DNA from: Pseudobdellovibrionaceae bacterium
GTDB lineage: Bacteria > Bdellovibrionota > Bdellovibrionia > Bdellovibrionales > Bdellovibrionaceae
DNA: 64,000 nucleotides
Direction: 5' to 3'
Assembly (NCBI GenBank): GCA_019637875.1
Contig: JAHBUW010000015.1
Coordinates: 24,540 to 88,539, forward strand
Numbering within the stretch: position 1 is the stretch's first letter; each line of letters opens with the position of its first letter. This document shows, piece after piece, positions 7,754-16,385 of the stretch. Both the position numbers and the translations under genes were made by a program. Below the pieces are notes generated by a model. The model made no database searches, was not told the DNA's origin, and was given only the letters and a program-made list of their open reading frames with translations.

Positions 7754-9355
7754 ATGGGCCAGAACATTCCTTTGATCGCCGCCTTTTGCGTTTTCGTCGG
7801 CCTTGTCATGGGTTACGCGCTGAACGCCGCCCGCAACCGTCGCCGTTTCGACGAGGACGAAAAATCCTTCAACGAAGTGCAGGTCCGCGCGATGGGACTG
7901 CAAGCCGATCACCAAGGGATGCAGGTGCGTCTGGCGGAGTTCGCCGAGCAGGTGGCGCAGCTTCAATCCGACAAAGAGAAACTCACGGAATCCAACGCTC
8001 AACTTCAGGCCCAGGTCGGCATGTTGGAAGCCCAACGTCTTGAACTCAAAGAGCAGGTCGGTCGTTTGGATACCGAATCGAATTCGAAGAACTCCCGTTT
8101 GCGTGAAGTCGAGCTGGAGCTCGAGCGTTTGAAACTGCACGACAGCTCACGCGCGGAAACCGAATCGACTCTGCGCGCGCTCGAGATCGAGCACCGCGCG
8201 AACCTCGAAAAGCTGCAAAGCGAATCCAGTCAGCGGCAATTGCTCGATTCGCGGTTGTCCGACAACTACCAGGCGCTGCAACAGACGAAGCAAGAGTACG
8301 ATCGCCGTTTGATGGAGAAAGAAACCGACCTCAAGCAAAAAGAGCAGTCGATCAAAGACCTGCATACGCGTGTGTCGGGCCTCGAGGCGGACAATCGTCG
8401 CCTGAACGAAGAGCAAATGAAGGCCGTCGCGACGTTGACGCTCGCGCATGACGAACTCAATCGGGAAAAGGCCGAGATCCGCGCCAACGAGGAACGCCGT
8501 CGCCAAGAGGCGTTCGAAAAACGCAAGGCGAACTGGATCAACCACGAAAACTCGATGATCGAAGTGCTGAAGAATCTGTGTAAACGCCTCGAGATCGTTT
8601 ACCACGACAAAAAAACCTTCCCGCTTTTGCGCAAGCCCGACTTCGCGATCGAAGTCGCGGGTCAGTACGTGGTCCTCGACGCGAAAGCGCCCGCGGACCC
8701 CGAGCGTCCCGAAAACTTCTACGATTATTTGAAACGCCAAGCGGAAGGACTCGAGAAGTATCTGAAGCAAGAGGGCGTTCGCCGCGATGGTTTCCTGGTC
8801 GTACCGACGGACTCTTTGCCCTATCTGCAAGAGCGCTTCTTCTACGAGATCGGCGCGTCGAAAGTGTACGTCGTAACACCCGAGTCCCTCGAGCCCGCGC
8901 TGCGGCTGCTACTGAAGATCGAAGAGTACGACATCCTCCAAGCCCTCGGCCCCGAGGCGCAGGACGACATCGCGACCTACATCGGTCAGGCGTCACGCAT
9001 GATCAAACGTCGCGTGCAGATCGATCACTATATGTCGGACAAGTTCATCGAGCTGCTGAAGAGCGGCGAGGCGCTGCCCGAAGAGATCGCCGAAAAAGCG
9101 AAAAGCAAAGAGAAGAACTTCCACTTCAATCCACCCAAGCTCGATCGCGGCAAGCCGCTGACACGTGAGGAACTGGAAAAGAAGCAATCGCAGGTGGGAT
9201 TCCAGGTCGACGGCATGGAGATCAACCAGAAGCTGGCCGCCGACGTCCTCGAGAAGATTCCGTTGAATCGGGATGAAGCTCCGGCGCCGCAGATCGCGGC
9301 GACCGAAGAGAAGGCCGACGAAGCCGAAGACTCCGCCGACGAGGATGCCTCTTAA
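7754..9355 (+). CDS. Coiled-coil protein with RmuC-like nuclease domain
   Basis: A 533-residue protein. The start at 7754 follows AGGAGATCACCC. One N-terminal membrane span (IPLIAAFCVFVGLVMGYAL) is followed by roughly 240 residues of heptad-rich coiled coil. A globular domain then carries KPDFAIEVAGQYVVLDAKAP, the PD-(D/E)xK-like core seen in RmuC, and ENFYDYLKRQAEGLEKYLK. RmuC proteins share this plan of membrane anchor, coiled coil and restriction-fold domain, and limit inversions in E. coli. Similarity beyond the core is low, and the C-terminal 130 residues (GKPLTREELEKKQ onward, acidic tail) are unlike RmuC, so I leave the symbol blank. It ends three bases from the convergent barrel gene. 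Confidence 0.75.
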   Translation: MGQNIPLIAAFCVFVGLVMGYALNAARNRRRFDEDEKSFNEVQVRAMGLQADHQGMQVRLAEFAEQVAQLQSDKEKLTESNAQLQAQVGMLEAQRLELKEQVGRLDTESNSKNSRLREVELELERLKLHDSSRAETESTLRALEIEHRANLEKLQSESSQRQLLDSRLSDNYQALQQTKQEYDRRLMEKETDLKQKEQSIKDLHTRVSGLEADNRRLNEEQMKAVATLTLAHDELNREKAEIRANEERRRQEAFEKRKANWINHENSMIEVLKNLCKRLEIVYHDKKTFPLLRKPDFAIEVAGQYVVLDAKAPADPERPENFYDYLKRQAEGLEKYLKQEGVRRDGFLVVPTDSLPYLQERFFYEIGASKVYVVTPESLEPALRLLLKIEEYDILQALGPEAQDDIATYIGQASRMIKRRVQIDHYMSDKFIELLKSGEALPEEIAEKAKSKEKNFHFNPPKLDRGKPLTREELEKKQSQVGFQVDGMEINQKLAADVLEKIPLNRDEAPAPQIAATEEKADEAEDSADEDAS

Positions 9356-9358
9356 GGA

Positions 9359-10135
9359 TTACTGAATCTCGTAGCGGCCGATGATGTTCAGGCCCGTCAG
9401 GCGGACATCATCCATAGTCAGGCGATTGCCGTTGAACGAACCCGAGAGGTCGTAACGGATATCGCGGTTCATGACTTCGATCGCCAGGCGGGGGAAGGGC
9501 TTGAAGCCCGCGCCGTACTGGTAACCGATTTTCGGAGTCATCGAAGCGCCGGTCAAATCGCCGCCGCCGAAGTCGTTGTAGATCGTGTAGTTCAGGCCAC
9601 CCGAAACGTAGATTGCTTCGTTGAAGCGGTAAACCGCGCCGCCGCCGAGCAGGATCGGCATGAAGCGGGGCTTGTTGGTCAGCGTGCCTTGCAGGCGTGC
9701 TTGGCCCAGGTTCAGATTCACCGAGCTGATCTCGCGCGATTGCTCGATTGAGGCGTTCGCGAACCAACCCCAGTTGTAGCTTTTCATTTCCACGAGTTGC
9801 GCGGTCACGCCGAGGGCGGTGCCGGTCGAGAGGTTTCCGCCGCCGCGGAAGGACTGATTGCCTTGGGGAACGGTCAGGGTCGCGCTACCGACCGACAGGT
9901 CCGAAGCCGACGAGATGAATCCACCGACGGTCGAACGCGCTTTGATCCAAGCGAAAGTATCGTTCTGTGCGGCCGTGCGCGAAGTGACGGCCGGGGCTTG
10001 GGGTGCCGGAGCTTCGGTTTGCGCGGGGGCGCGCTGTGCTTTGGTTCTTTGGACTTTGTTGGTTTGAGCGAACGCCGAAACGGCGGTCAAAGAGACGAGC
10101 GACAAGGCGGCAAGGCGAGTTGCGAAAAATTTCAT
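9359..10135 (-). CDS. Outer-membrane beta-barrel protein
   Basis: A 258-residue protein starting at the ATG 10133-10135, seven bases after GGAGG, with a signal peptide ending SAFAQ. An Ala/Pro/Gln linker (about residues 25-60) leads to alternating strands with Gly/aromatic turns: FMPILLGGGAVYRF, YVSGGLNYTIYNDF, PKIGYQYGAGFKPF. The chain ends NIIGRYEIQ, with aromatic and hydrophobic residues alternating as in a closing strand. An eight-stranded OmpA-like or OmpW-like barrel is the likely fold. Function is unknown. Confidence 0.8.
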   Translation of the reverse strand: MKFFATRLAALSLVSLTAVSAFAQTNKVQRTKAQRAPAQTEAPAPQAPAVTSRTAAQNDTFAWIKARSTVGGFISSASDLSVGSATLTVPQGNQSFRGGGNLSTGTALGVTAQLVEMKSYNWGWFANASIEQSREISSVNLNLGQARLQGTLTNKPRFMPILLGGGAVYRFNEAIYVSGGLNYTIYNDFGGGDLTGASMTPKIGYQYGAGFKPFPRLAIEVMNRDIRYDLSGSFNGNRLTMDDVRLTGLNIIGRYEIQ

Positions 10136-10256
10136 CGGTCCTCCAGAATTTGTCACTTGGCTAACGTGGAGGAGACGGCATGTCAAAGCCCAACTGGCGC
10201 GCTTTTGGAACTGTGCTCAGGCGTCGTGGATGAGAACAAAGTCGTGGAGATTTGGG

Positions 10257-11015
10257 ATGCGAATTTTTGAAAATTCGAAAGGCCGTGGCCGTCGTTGGGC
10301 GGCCCTGATGGGACTTGTGCTGTTCTCGGGCCAGGTGGCGCTCGCGGATTGCTTGAAACCGACCCTCTATTTTAAGCCCATCGCGGACCGGACGCCCTAC
10401 GCCAATTGCGCCCGCAAGCAAATGTTAACAATCCACGACGACGACAATGGTCGCAGTTTCGGGATCAAGCTTTGCCCGCGCTTCATTCAAGACGCGAAAA
10501 TTCAGGGACAGGCTACGATCACCTACAACGGCGTTCGTCGGGTCATTAACGTTTCGGGTCGCAACAGCCAGGTGTGGAAACTCGTTCCGCATAAGCGTTG
10601 CTCGTACGGATACGGCGTCCGCAATCTCTGTTTGATCCCTTTCATTTCGGTCGCGGCGGATCTGCGCCATCACAAGCCCGGCGATGTCCTTTTCGTCAAA
10701 GCGTTGAAGGGAACGCAGGTGCCCCATCCTTTCAAACCGAAGGAGTGGTGGACGCATGATGGTTACGTCGTGGTCACGGATCGCGGTGGCGCGATCAAGG
10801 GCTCGAACCGTTTTGACTTCTTTATCGGGACGAGCGATTGGCAAAGCTCAAAATTTCCATGGCGTCCGGAGGTCTTGCGCAAAGTGAACCCGGGCATGGG
10901 ACAGTTCAGCCTGTCGGACAAGCGCGAGTGTCGCGTGACGTTCCAGAAGGTGAAGTCAAAAGAGCGTGAGCAGGTGCTCGACAAATACGAGGCGCTCCTG
11001 CACCAGGGACTTTAG
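10257..11015 (+). CDS. Exported protein with a 3D (MltA-like) domain
   Basis: A 252-residue protein. ATG 10257 is preferred over ATG 10230 because GGAG lies eight bases before it. A signal peptide ends near VALADC. The C-terminal half contains HKPGDVLFVKALKGT and then VVVTDRGGAIKGSNRFDFF, the Asp-rich barrel core (3D domain) of lytic transglycosylase MltA and related cell-wall proteins. The N-terminal half has several Cys residues. A cell-wall role is inferred from the domain. A second, weaker 3D-like protein is encoded at 43503. The gene converges on the 74-residue membrane protein with 12 bases between. Confidence 0.78.
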   Translation: MRIFENSKGRGRRWAALMGLVLFSGQVALADCLKPTLYFKPIADRTPYANCARKQMLTIHDDDNGRSFGIKLCPRFIQDAKIQGQATITYNGVRRVINVSGRNSQVWKLVPHKRCSYGYGVRNLCLIPFISVAADLRHHKPGDVLFVKALKGTQVPHPFKPKEWWTHDGYVVVTDRGGAIKGSNRFDFFIGTSDWQSSKFPWRPEVLRKVNPGMGQFSLSDKRECRVTFQKVKSKEREQVLDKYEALLHQGL

Positions 11016-11027
11016 GGGTCCATTGGT

Positions 11028-11252
11028 TCAAGGATCCTGAACGTGCCGGTACTTCCAGATGAAGCGCAGCAGGCCGCCGACGGTGAAGAGGATCGAGAAC
11101 GCCAGGCCGTAACCCCAGCCTTCGCCGGGGTATTGGGAGTACTGCAAGCCGAAAAAGTAGATCATTGTTTTGCCCACGAGCATGGGCATGAGGAGTGATC
11201 TGACGAAGTCGACAAGGATCGGGTTGACGGCCTTGGGTTCCTTGGAGCTCAC
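11028..11252 (-). CDS. Small membrane protein coupled to terC
   Basis: A 74-residue protein with two predicted spans (around FVRSLLMPMLVGKTMIYFFG and GYGLAFSILFTVGGLLRFIW) and a charged C-terminus. Its GTG start overlaps the terC stop by four bases (GTGA), so translation is coupled. No family is recognised. Its fixed position behind terC suggests a partner in the same membrane process, but that is inference. Confidence 0.7.
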   Translation of the reverse strand: MSSKEPKAVNPILVDFVRSLLMPMLVGKTMIYFFGLQYSQYPGEGWGYGLAFSILFTVGGLLRFIWKYRHVQDP

Positions 11253-11959
11253 GCCTTCGGTTTACGCTGAGTTTGGTTGAATTGAAAGCGCATTTGCAGC
11301 AGTTCAACCATCAACGCGAATCCCATCGGCAAGTAGATGTAACCCTTCGGGACGTGACCGTCGAAACCTTCGATGACAAGCGTCACCCCAATCGTGATCA
11401 GGAATGAGAGCGCCAAGATCTTGAGCGTCGGGTGACGGCCCACGAAATCCGCGATCGCCCCTGCGAAGGCCAGGACCGCCAGGAACGAAGCAATGACCGC
11501 CGCGTAAATGACGATCAGGTTTTCGGTCAATCCCACCGCCGTGATGACCGAATCGATCGAGAAGACCAAGTCGAGCATGATGATTTGGGTCAGTACCGCT
11601 CCGAGCGTCGCGTAGACCGCGGGCTTTTGCGGGTCGATCGTTTCGGGGAGGCTTTCGACGACGTGGTGGATTTCTTTGACGGCTTTGAAAAGCAAGAAGG
11701 CTCCGCCCACCATCAGGATCAGGTGTTTCCAGCCGAAGTTCATGAAGACGGGATCTTCGAGATGGACGACGTACGAGGCGCCGAGCAGCAGGATGCAGCG
11801 GGCGACGAAAGCGAGGCCCAGCCCGAGGTAGCGGGCTTTCTTGCGCTGTTCGGGCGGCAGACGATCCGACAAAATCGAGATCAGCAGAATGTTGTCGATA
11901 CCGAGCACGACTTCCAAGCCCACCAAGAGCGCGAAGGTCGCCACTAAATTCATATCCAT
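11249..11959 (-). CDS. terC: TerC family integral membrane protein
   Basis: A 236-residue membrane protein with about seven spans. The TerC family, associated with tellurite resistance and with metal-ion (manganese) handling, is marked by the acidic intramembrane motifs LEVVLGIDNILLIS and LDLVFSIDSVITAVGL, both clear here. The start at 11959 follows TGGAGGAACTCG. A short C-terminal tail (FNQTQRKPKA) is basic. The coupled 74-residue protein follows. No control element is visible upstream beyond about 75 bases holding the L,D-transpeptidase terminator. Confidence 0.9.
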   Translation of the reverse strand: MDMNLVATFALLVGLEVVLGIDNILLISILSDRLPPEQRKKARYLGLGLAFVARCILLLGASYVVHLEDPVFMNFGWKHLILMVGGAFLLFKAVKEIHHVVESLPETIDPQKPAVYATLGAVLTQIIMLDLVFSIDSVITAVGLTENLIVIYAAVIASFLAVLAFAGAIADFVGRHPTLKILALSFLITIGVTLVIEGFDGHVPKGYIYLPMGFALMVELLQMRFQFNQTQRKPKA

Positions 11960-12035
11960 CGAGTTCCTCCAGTTAAGACACGCCCGTCCGGTAAGGACGA
12001 ACGTTGATCGGGATGGACCGATGGTTTCACGAGAG

Positions 12036-12071
12036 GCGAAAAAAGAAAAGCCCCGGCAAAGGCCGGGGCTT
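12036..12071 (-). terminator. Rho-independent terminator of the L,D-transpeptidase gene
   Basis: On the minus strand, AAGCCCCGGC, a four-base loop and GCCGGGGCTT, then TTTCTTTTTTCGCC. The 10-bp GC-rich stem and T-rich tail are typical. It lies 28 bases beyond the stop of the gene at 12100. Confidence 0.9.
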
Positions 12072-12099
12072 CGTCATCTCATCCTTTAGGAATGAAAGA

Positions 12100-12681
12100 T
12101 TAGCGATTGTAGACGGTCACGCGGGTGTTCTTGCGACCGTACTGCTGGACGAGCGAGTACAGCAGGTCCGCGTTACGCATGCTCAAGCGGATGCAGCCAC
12201 CCGATGCGCGGCGACCGAGCATTTTTTCGTAGCTGGGCATCGCCGCGTGGATCGCGATCCCGCCGGTCAGCCAGATGGCGCGGGGCATGTCCGCGTCCCA
12301 CAGACGCGAGCGGTGCAGGTAAGTCATGCCGTAGGGAGTCCAAGTGCCGGTGGGTGTGGACGAGAAGTACTTGCGTCCGCTCGGGGGATTTTCGGACTTC
12401 TCACGACCGGTCGACACGGGCCAAGTGTAGGTGTGTTGACCATCGATGTAGACGTACATGACTTGCGCCGCGGCCGCCTTGTTGATTTTGATTTCGATGC
12501 GGGGGCCGGCTGCGAACCAAGTCAGGTTCTCGAAAGTCTCGGCGAAGAACTCGGGGTATTGCGCTTGAACTTCGGCGCCGATTTCGGCCGGGCTCATCAT
12601 GTCATCAAGGGCAACTTCGGTTTGAGCGTGAGCGGTGAAGGTGCCGAGCACGATCGCCAGGGACAGCAGGAACTGGGGCAT
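12100..12681 (-). CDS. L,D-transpeptidase (YkuD domain) with variant active-site motif
   Basis: A 193-residue exported protein with a signal peptide ending TAHAQ. The YkuD domain of L,D-transpeptidases cross-links peptidoglycan or attaches proteins to it. It is recognised by GTWTPYGMTY, AIWLTGGIAIHAAMP with His145, and ASGGCIRLSMRNADLL with the nucleophile Cys163. The canonical motif is S-H-G-C; here the His is Gly161. Whether that changes activity is unknown; His145 and Cys163 are kept. It has its own terminator and no operon partner. An upstream GGAG (GAGACCCC) precedes the ATG. Confidence 0.88.
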   Translation of the reverse strand: MPQFLLSLAIVLGTFTAHAQTEVALDDMMSPAEIGAEVQAQYPEFFAETFENLTWFAAGPRIEIKINKAAAAQVMYVYIDGQHTYTWPVSTGREKSENPPSGRKYFSSTPTGTWTPYGMTYLHRSRLWDADMPRAIWLTGGIAIHAAMPSYEKMLGRRASGGCIRLSMRNADLLYSLVQQYGRKNTRVTVYNR

Positions 12682-12943
12682 GGGGTCTCCTCAGAGAGTG
12701 GGTTAGGGGCCGCATTGCGACTCGTCATGCTCGATAGCTAGGCGCACACGAGGGGTCAAGTCAGGGGGAGGTCAGGGCTGTGGGACAGAAAGAGCTTTCC
12801 AGAAGTGCTCAATTTGAGGGCATGAGAGATCGTCTCAAGGGGGGACAAAATCCCCGAAAATCGCGTCGAACTTCGAGACACCTGTCGAATTGTTCAACCG
12901 GTTTTTGGGGCTCCTCCGCTATTCTGAAAGGGCAGGGGGAATC
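12682..12943. other. Divergent intergenic region
   Basis: These 262 bases separate the L,D-transpeptidase (minus) from the second FQNC lipoprotein (plus), so both promoters should lie here. I see no well-spaced pair of sigma70 hexamers. A short TCGAACTTCGA inverted repeat sits near 12865. Nothing here looks like a gene. Confidence 0.4.
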
Positions 12944-14293
12944 ATGCGCCGTCCAATCGTCTTCGCATTGACCATCGCCGCGATCGCGACGCTGACCCTT
13001 TTCCAAAACTGCGCACCCACGCAAAATTTCGATCTGGAGCAAGCTCCGCAGGCTTCGTTGAACGGTGAGGACGCTTTGCCCGCGCCGGTCCTGCCCGAGC
13101 CCGCGGCTCCGGCGGCCCCGCCCGTGGAAGAAGAGGTTGAGCCGACGCCCGAGTGGCCCGCGACGGCCGGAGTGTATTGCCCCGCCGATCGTCAGCCGCA
13201 AGTGAAGGTGGCCGTCATCAACATGGATGGCGCGAATCTTTTGTCCGCGTCGTTGAGCGGTCTGCGGAATTCGGGAACCGAGCTTTCGGAGCTGACGATC
13301 TATTTGAAAAAACCGAATTACGGGAAGGTCTCGGCGGCCGCGCTGATGTCGATCGGCGCCTCGCCGATTCTGGCGGCGGGTGGATCGCTGCTGGATCGCA
13401 ACTTCATGTTGGAGTTCACGGGACACTTACAACTTTCGCCGGGCGCCCTCTCGGGTGATTACCAGCTGGTGGCGCGGCATTCGGGGTATTTGAACGTGAA
13501 CCTCGACAATATGGATGTGCTCTCTAAAAAGTCGGATCTTGAAGGCGTGCACGTGACCTGCGGCGCGAAGCTTTCGGGCCTGCGTGTTGCGGATCAGCTG
13601 CCCTTCGTGATCCGTCAGGTGCATGGCGTGGCCAACGACGCGCAACTCGAGCTGTTCTTGCGTCCGGCCACGGGCGATCTGTCGAAATGCGGTGACGACA
13701 TGGGCTCGTGGGTGGCGTTGAACGATGGAAACTTCGTTCTCGAGAAAGACGGAGAGAACCTCGTGAAGAACGGCAGCTTCGAGGACGACGCCGCGATCCC
13801 GTCCGCTTCGGCATATCATTATCCGGGCGGCCTGAAGAACTGGACGAGCACCGGCGGGATGGAGCGCTGGTCGAGCAATATGCACGGGCTCCTCTCTTCG
13901 CACGGCTCACACTATATCGAACTCGATAAAGACACCGCCTCGTCGCGCGACGCGATCTACCAGATTCTTTCGGGCCTGCACGTGGGGCAGAAGTATCGTT
14001 ACCTCTCGGAGCACGCGCTTCGTCCCGAGCAAGGGAGCGTCGAAACCAACCAGGTCGAGGTCCGCGTGGGCACTCGCGCCGGCACGAGCGCGAACTTCAA
14101 CCGCACCGTTCTCGAGACGGTCGTGGGGGCGGGGAACAAACGTTGGAAGGGCTACTCGTACATCATCACTCCGTCGGTCAGTGAACTGGAGATTTCTTTC
14201 GCCGAGCCGTCCAGTCGTAACGACTCGATCGGCGGCATGATCGACAATATCGTTTTCCGTAAGATCGCGGACTCTTCGGGCAAGTGCCGGTAA
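12944..14293 (+). CDS. FQNC lipoprotein with C-terminal galactose-binding-like domain
   Basis: A 449-residue protein. ATG 12944 follows AGGGGGA and starts the signal MRRPIVFALTIAAIATLTLF with Cys23 in FQNCAP. A Pro/Glu-rich linker (about residues 40-75) spaces the rest from the membrane. The C-terminal third has ENLVKNGSFED, LKNWTSTGGMERW, SHGSHYIELDKD, YQILSGLHVGQKY and VEVRVGTRAG. This is the pattern of DUF642-like, galactose-binding-fold domains that bind carbohydrate or surfaces. The middle region is unassigned. A surface-attached binding protein is likely. Confidence 0.8.
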   Translation: MRRPIVFALTIAAIATLTLFQNCAPTQNFDLEQAPQASLNGEDALPAPVLPEPAAPAAPPVEEEVEPTPEWPATAGVYCPADRQPQVKVAVINMDGANLLSASLSGLRNSGTELSELTIYLKKPNYGKVSAAALMSIGASPILAAGGSLLDRNFMLEFTGHLQLSPGALSGDYQLVARHSGYLNVNLDNMDVLSKKSDLEGVHVTCGAKLSGLRVADQLPFVIRQVHGVANDAQLELFLRPATGDLSKCGDDMGSWVALNDGNFVLEKDGENLVKNGSFEDDAAIPSASAYHYPGGLKNWTSTGGMERWSSNMHGLLSSHGSHYIELDKDTASSRDAIYQILSGLHVGQKYRYLSEHALRPEQGSVETNQVEVRVGTRAGTSANFNRTVLETVVGAGNKRWKGYSYIITPSVSELEISFAEPSSRNDSIGGMIDNIVFRKIADSSGKCR

Positions 14294-14351
14294 AAAGAGA
14301 CACGGCGATTCGATTTTGTAACAGTCTGTAACAAGCTTCGCCGCGCCGGCA

Positions 14352-14380
14352 TTGACAGGCCGGGTGGCGGCTTCAAGAAT
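14352..14380 (+). promoter_or_regulatory. Sigma70-type promoter, probably giving a leaderless mRNA
   Basis: TTGACA (14352-14357), a 17-base spacer and AAGAAT (14375-14380). The expected start point, 6-7 bases on, falls at 14386-14387, which is the A of the ATG. No Shine-Dalgarno precedes that ATG. Just upstream, GTAACA occurs twice in ten bases (14317-14334), a possible activator or repressor site. Confidence 0.55.
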
Positions 14381-14386
14381 GGGCCC

Positions 14387-15913
14387 ATGAGACGTTCCCT
14401 TTTTGGTGGATGGTGTCTGATCTTCGGGTCGCTTCTTTTGGCGGGGTGTTCGACCCTGAAGCAGAACGCCGCCGAACTTCTGGAAAAGAAAGAATACGGC
14501 GACGCGCTGGCGATCTACGAGCGCGTGCTCGCCGACTCTCCTCATGATGCCGAAGCCCTGTCGGGCCGCAATCAGTCGCGCTTGGGGCTGATTCAAAAAG
14601 AACTCATCGAAGTCCGGTTTCTGCGCCTGAGCGGCCAGCAATCCCAGGGGAACGAAACGCTACTGCGTATTTTAAATCGGGTGAAAGACTGGAGCCTTTA
14701 TCCGGAAGGCCCGGTCGCGTTCACGCAGTTCGAAGAGATGAGCTTCGCGTCGCGCGCGGTGGAAAAGGACGTGGTCGAGGCGCTCGCCCGACGCCGTCCG
14801 TTCCGCGCCGCCGCCGATCTACAGAAGTGGGCGGCGCTCTTTCCCGCCGAGCGCGGAACGCAGCTCGCGCAGCTGAAAGATCGCACCAAAAATCTGGGCA
14901 TCGAGCAGTGCGCGAGCTGGCGGGATCAAGCCCCTGGCGAACCTTTCTTCGCGCGTTTTCTTTGGCGCAGTTGCGGGCTGTGGGGACAACCCGAGATGTC
15001 GCTGCCCCCCGCGCCCGAGCTGTTCGCGTGGCTTGAACCGCGGCTGCGTTGGTTCGACGCGCGTCCGGATCCCGCATTGGAAATCCAGCTGCGCGAAAAA
15101 CTTCAGACCGCGTTTCGCGAAAGTCCCTGGTTCGACGCGAATGCCGGCAACGTCGCGCTCGCGCAGGTCGAGCCGCGCTACCGCTTCCGGGAAACCCGAA
15201 CTCCCGTCGAACTCGTGCATGCTTACCTGGTACAGGTTCCCTACGATTCATCCGAGGTCGTGGAGCTCAGTCGGTGGGTTCCCGACGACCGGACCGAGAG
15301 CGTGCGCGATTCTTCGGGACAATACAAAACCGAGGTCGTTCGCGGCAGTCGGCAGGTTCACTACACCGAGATGCGCACGGTCACCCGGATGCGCGATGAG
15401 GTCCGCTCGATCCCGTACGACGCTTTGAAAATCGAGTTGGAAGGAAATCTGGATTTCGATTTGCGCTTCGACAGCGCGCTTTTCGACGATGCGAAGAAAG
15501 TCTACTCTGCGCGTGAGGATGAAACCCTGATCCAGCATGGAAACGATAGCCCCGACGTCCGTTTGAAACCGCAAAATCCGCGCGTTCCTTCGTCGGGCGA
15601 GGTCTTCGGGGATTTGGCGGGACGGCTGACGAAAGAGTTCGGCGCGGAGCTCGGGTCTTTGTGGCGCCGCAAGTTTTGTCGCGCGCCGAAAGGGACGAAG
15701 TGGTCGGCCGTGGCCGAGAACGTCCAGAAGTGTCTTTACGGAGCGGGTGGGGAAACGCCGGACTACGCCGAGCAGTGGCTCAATCGGGAACTCGGCGTCA
15801 CCTCGGTCGAGCTGAAAGCGCTGACCCAAGGGCTGCCGAGCGCTCCGGCGGCGAAGCCGCTTAAACTCCGGAATCTTTCAAGCGCTTCAGAAACTCGAGA
15901 TCCCGGTCCATAA
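14387..15913 (+). CDS. Lipoprotein with N-terminal TPR-like repeat, unknown function
   Basis: A 508-residue protein with a classical lipobox: LLLAGCS, Cys21. Right after it comes ELLEKKEYGDALAIYERVLADSPHDAEAL, a TPR-type helix pair that usually binds partner proteins. The rest is charged and partly helical, with a repeated strand-turn around VPYDSSEVVELSRW and a Cys pair in RKFCRAPKG and VQKCLYG. I recognise no enzyme motif. The last 53 bases overlap the histone-fold gene on the other strand. Translation probably begins at the 5' end of the transcript (promoter at 14352). Confidence 0.78.
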   Translation: MRRSLFGGWCLIFGSLLLAGCSTLKQNAAELLEKKEYGDALAIYERVLADSPHDAEALSGRNQSRLGLIQKELIEVRFLRLSGQQSQGNETLLRILNRVKDWSLYPEGPVAFTQFEEMSFASRAVEKDVVEALARRRPFRAAADLQKWAALFPAERGTQLAQLKDRTKNLGIEQCASWRDQAPGEPFFARFLWRSCGLWGQPEMSLPPAPELFAWLEPRLRWFDARPDPALEIQLREKLQTAFRESPWFDANAGNVALAQVEPRYRFRETRTPVELVHAYLVQVPYDSSEVVELSRWVPDDRTESVRDSSGQYKTEVVRGSRQVHYTEMRTVTRMRDEVRSIPYDALKIELEGNLDFDLRFDSALFDDAKKVYSAREDETLIQHGNDSPDVRLKPQNPRVPSSGEVFGDLAGRLTKEFGAELGSLWRRKFCRAPKGTKWSAVAENVQKCLYGAGGETPDYAEQWLNRELGVTSVELKALTQGLPSAPAAKPLKLRNLSSASETRDPGP

Positions 15914-16385
15914 CGGTCTTGCGTCCGTCGGCCCGCGCGTTGTCGATCGCGCGGTCGGCGATCATTCGTAAATGATCCGACAGCACTTCCATCACCGACG
16001 CCGACGTATTCATGTCGGCGCGCGCTTGGATGTACTCTTTCATTCTTGAGGCGATCACCAAAACTTCGCGCGGTATCGCGGCCGCACTGGCGGGGGCGGA
16101 CGCCGCGGTCGACCCGCCGGGACGCACGATCAGGCGCGCGGGGGCACGTTCGCTTGCGCCCTCGGCCGTCGCCGAAGCGGGCGAGGTTTTTTCGATGGCG
16201 CCGGCATCGCGGTGACGGGCACCGGGAAGATGCGTTTCGAAACATTGCATGCGGCAGAACACATAGCCCGTGCGGTTGCCTCCGCAGGTACTGACGCTAC
16301 AGACGTAGTAGGGGGCTTTGAAGCCGATCGGTTTTTTGCAGACGCTGCACTTCTTCCAGTGATCCAAACTGATGTCTTCGCTCAT
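15861..16385 (-). CDS. Zinc-finger protein with C-terminal histone fold
   Basis: A 174-residue protein in two parts. Residues 9-58 hold Cys13, 16, 29, 34, 44, 48 and His52, 58 (KKCSVCKK, YYVCSVSTC, VFCRMQCFETHLPG), enough for two zinc ions in a cross-braced finger. After an Ala/Pro linker, residues 104-170 read as a histone fold: helix VLVIASRMKEYIQ, long helix SVMEVLSDHLRMIADRAIDN, then ADGRKTVMDRDLEFL, which matches the archaeal histone ending GRKT-x-x-x-D-(L/I)-E-x-(L/A). From memory, surveys of prokaryotic histones describe a zinc-finger class of this plan. Binding to DNA or to other proteins is an inference. Confidence 0.8.
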   Translation of the reverse strand: MSEDISLDHWKKCSVCKKPIGFKAPYYVCSVSTCGGNRTGYVFCRMQCFETHLPGARHRDAGAIEKTSPASATAEGASERAPARLIVRPGGSTAASAPASAAAIPREVLVIASRMKEYIQARADMNTSASVMEVLSDHLRMIADRAIDNARADGRKTVMDRDLEFLKRLKDSGV

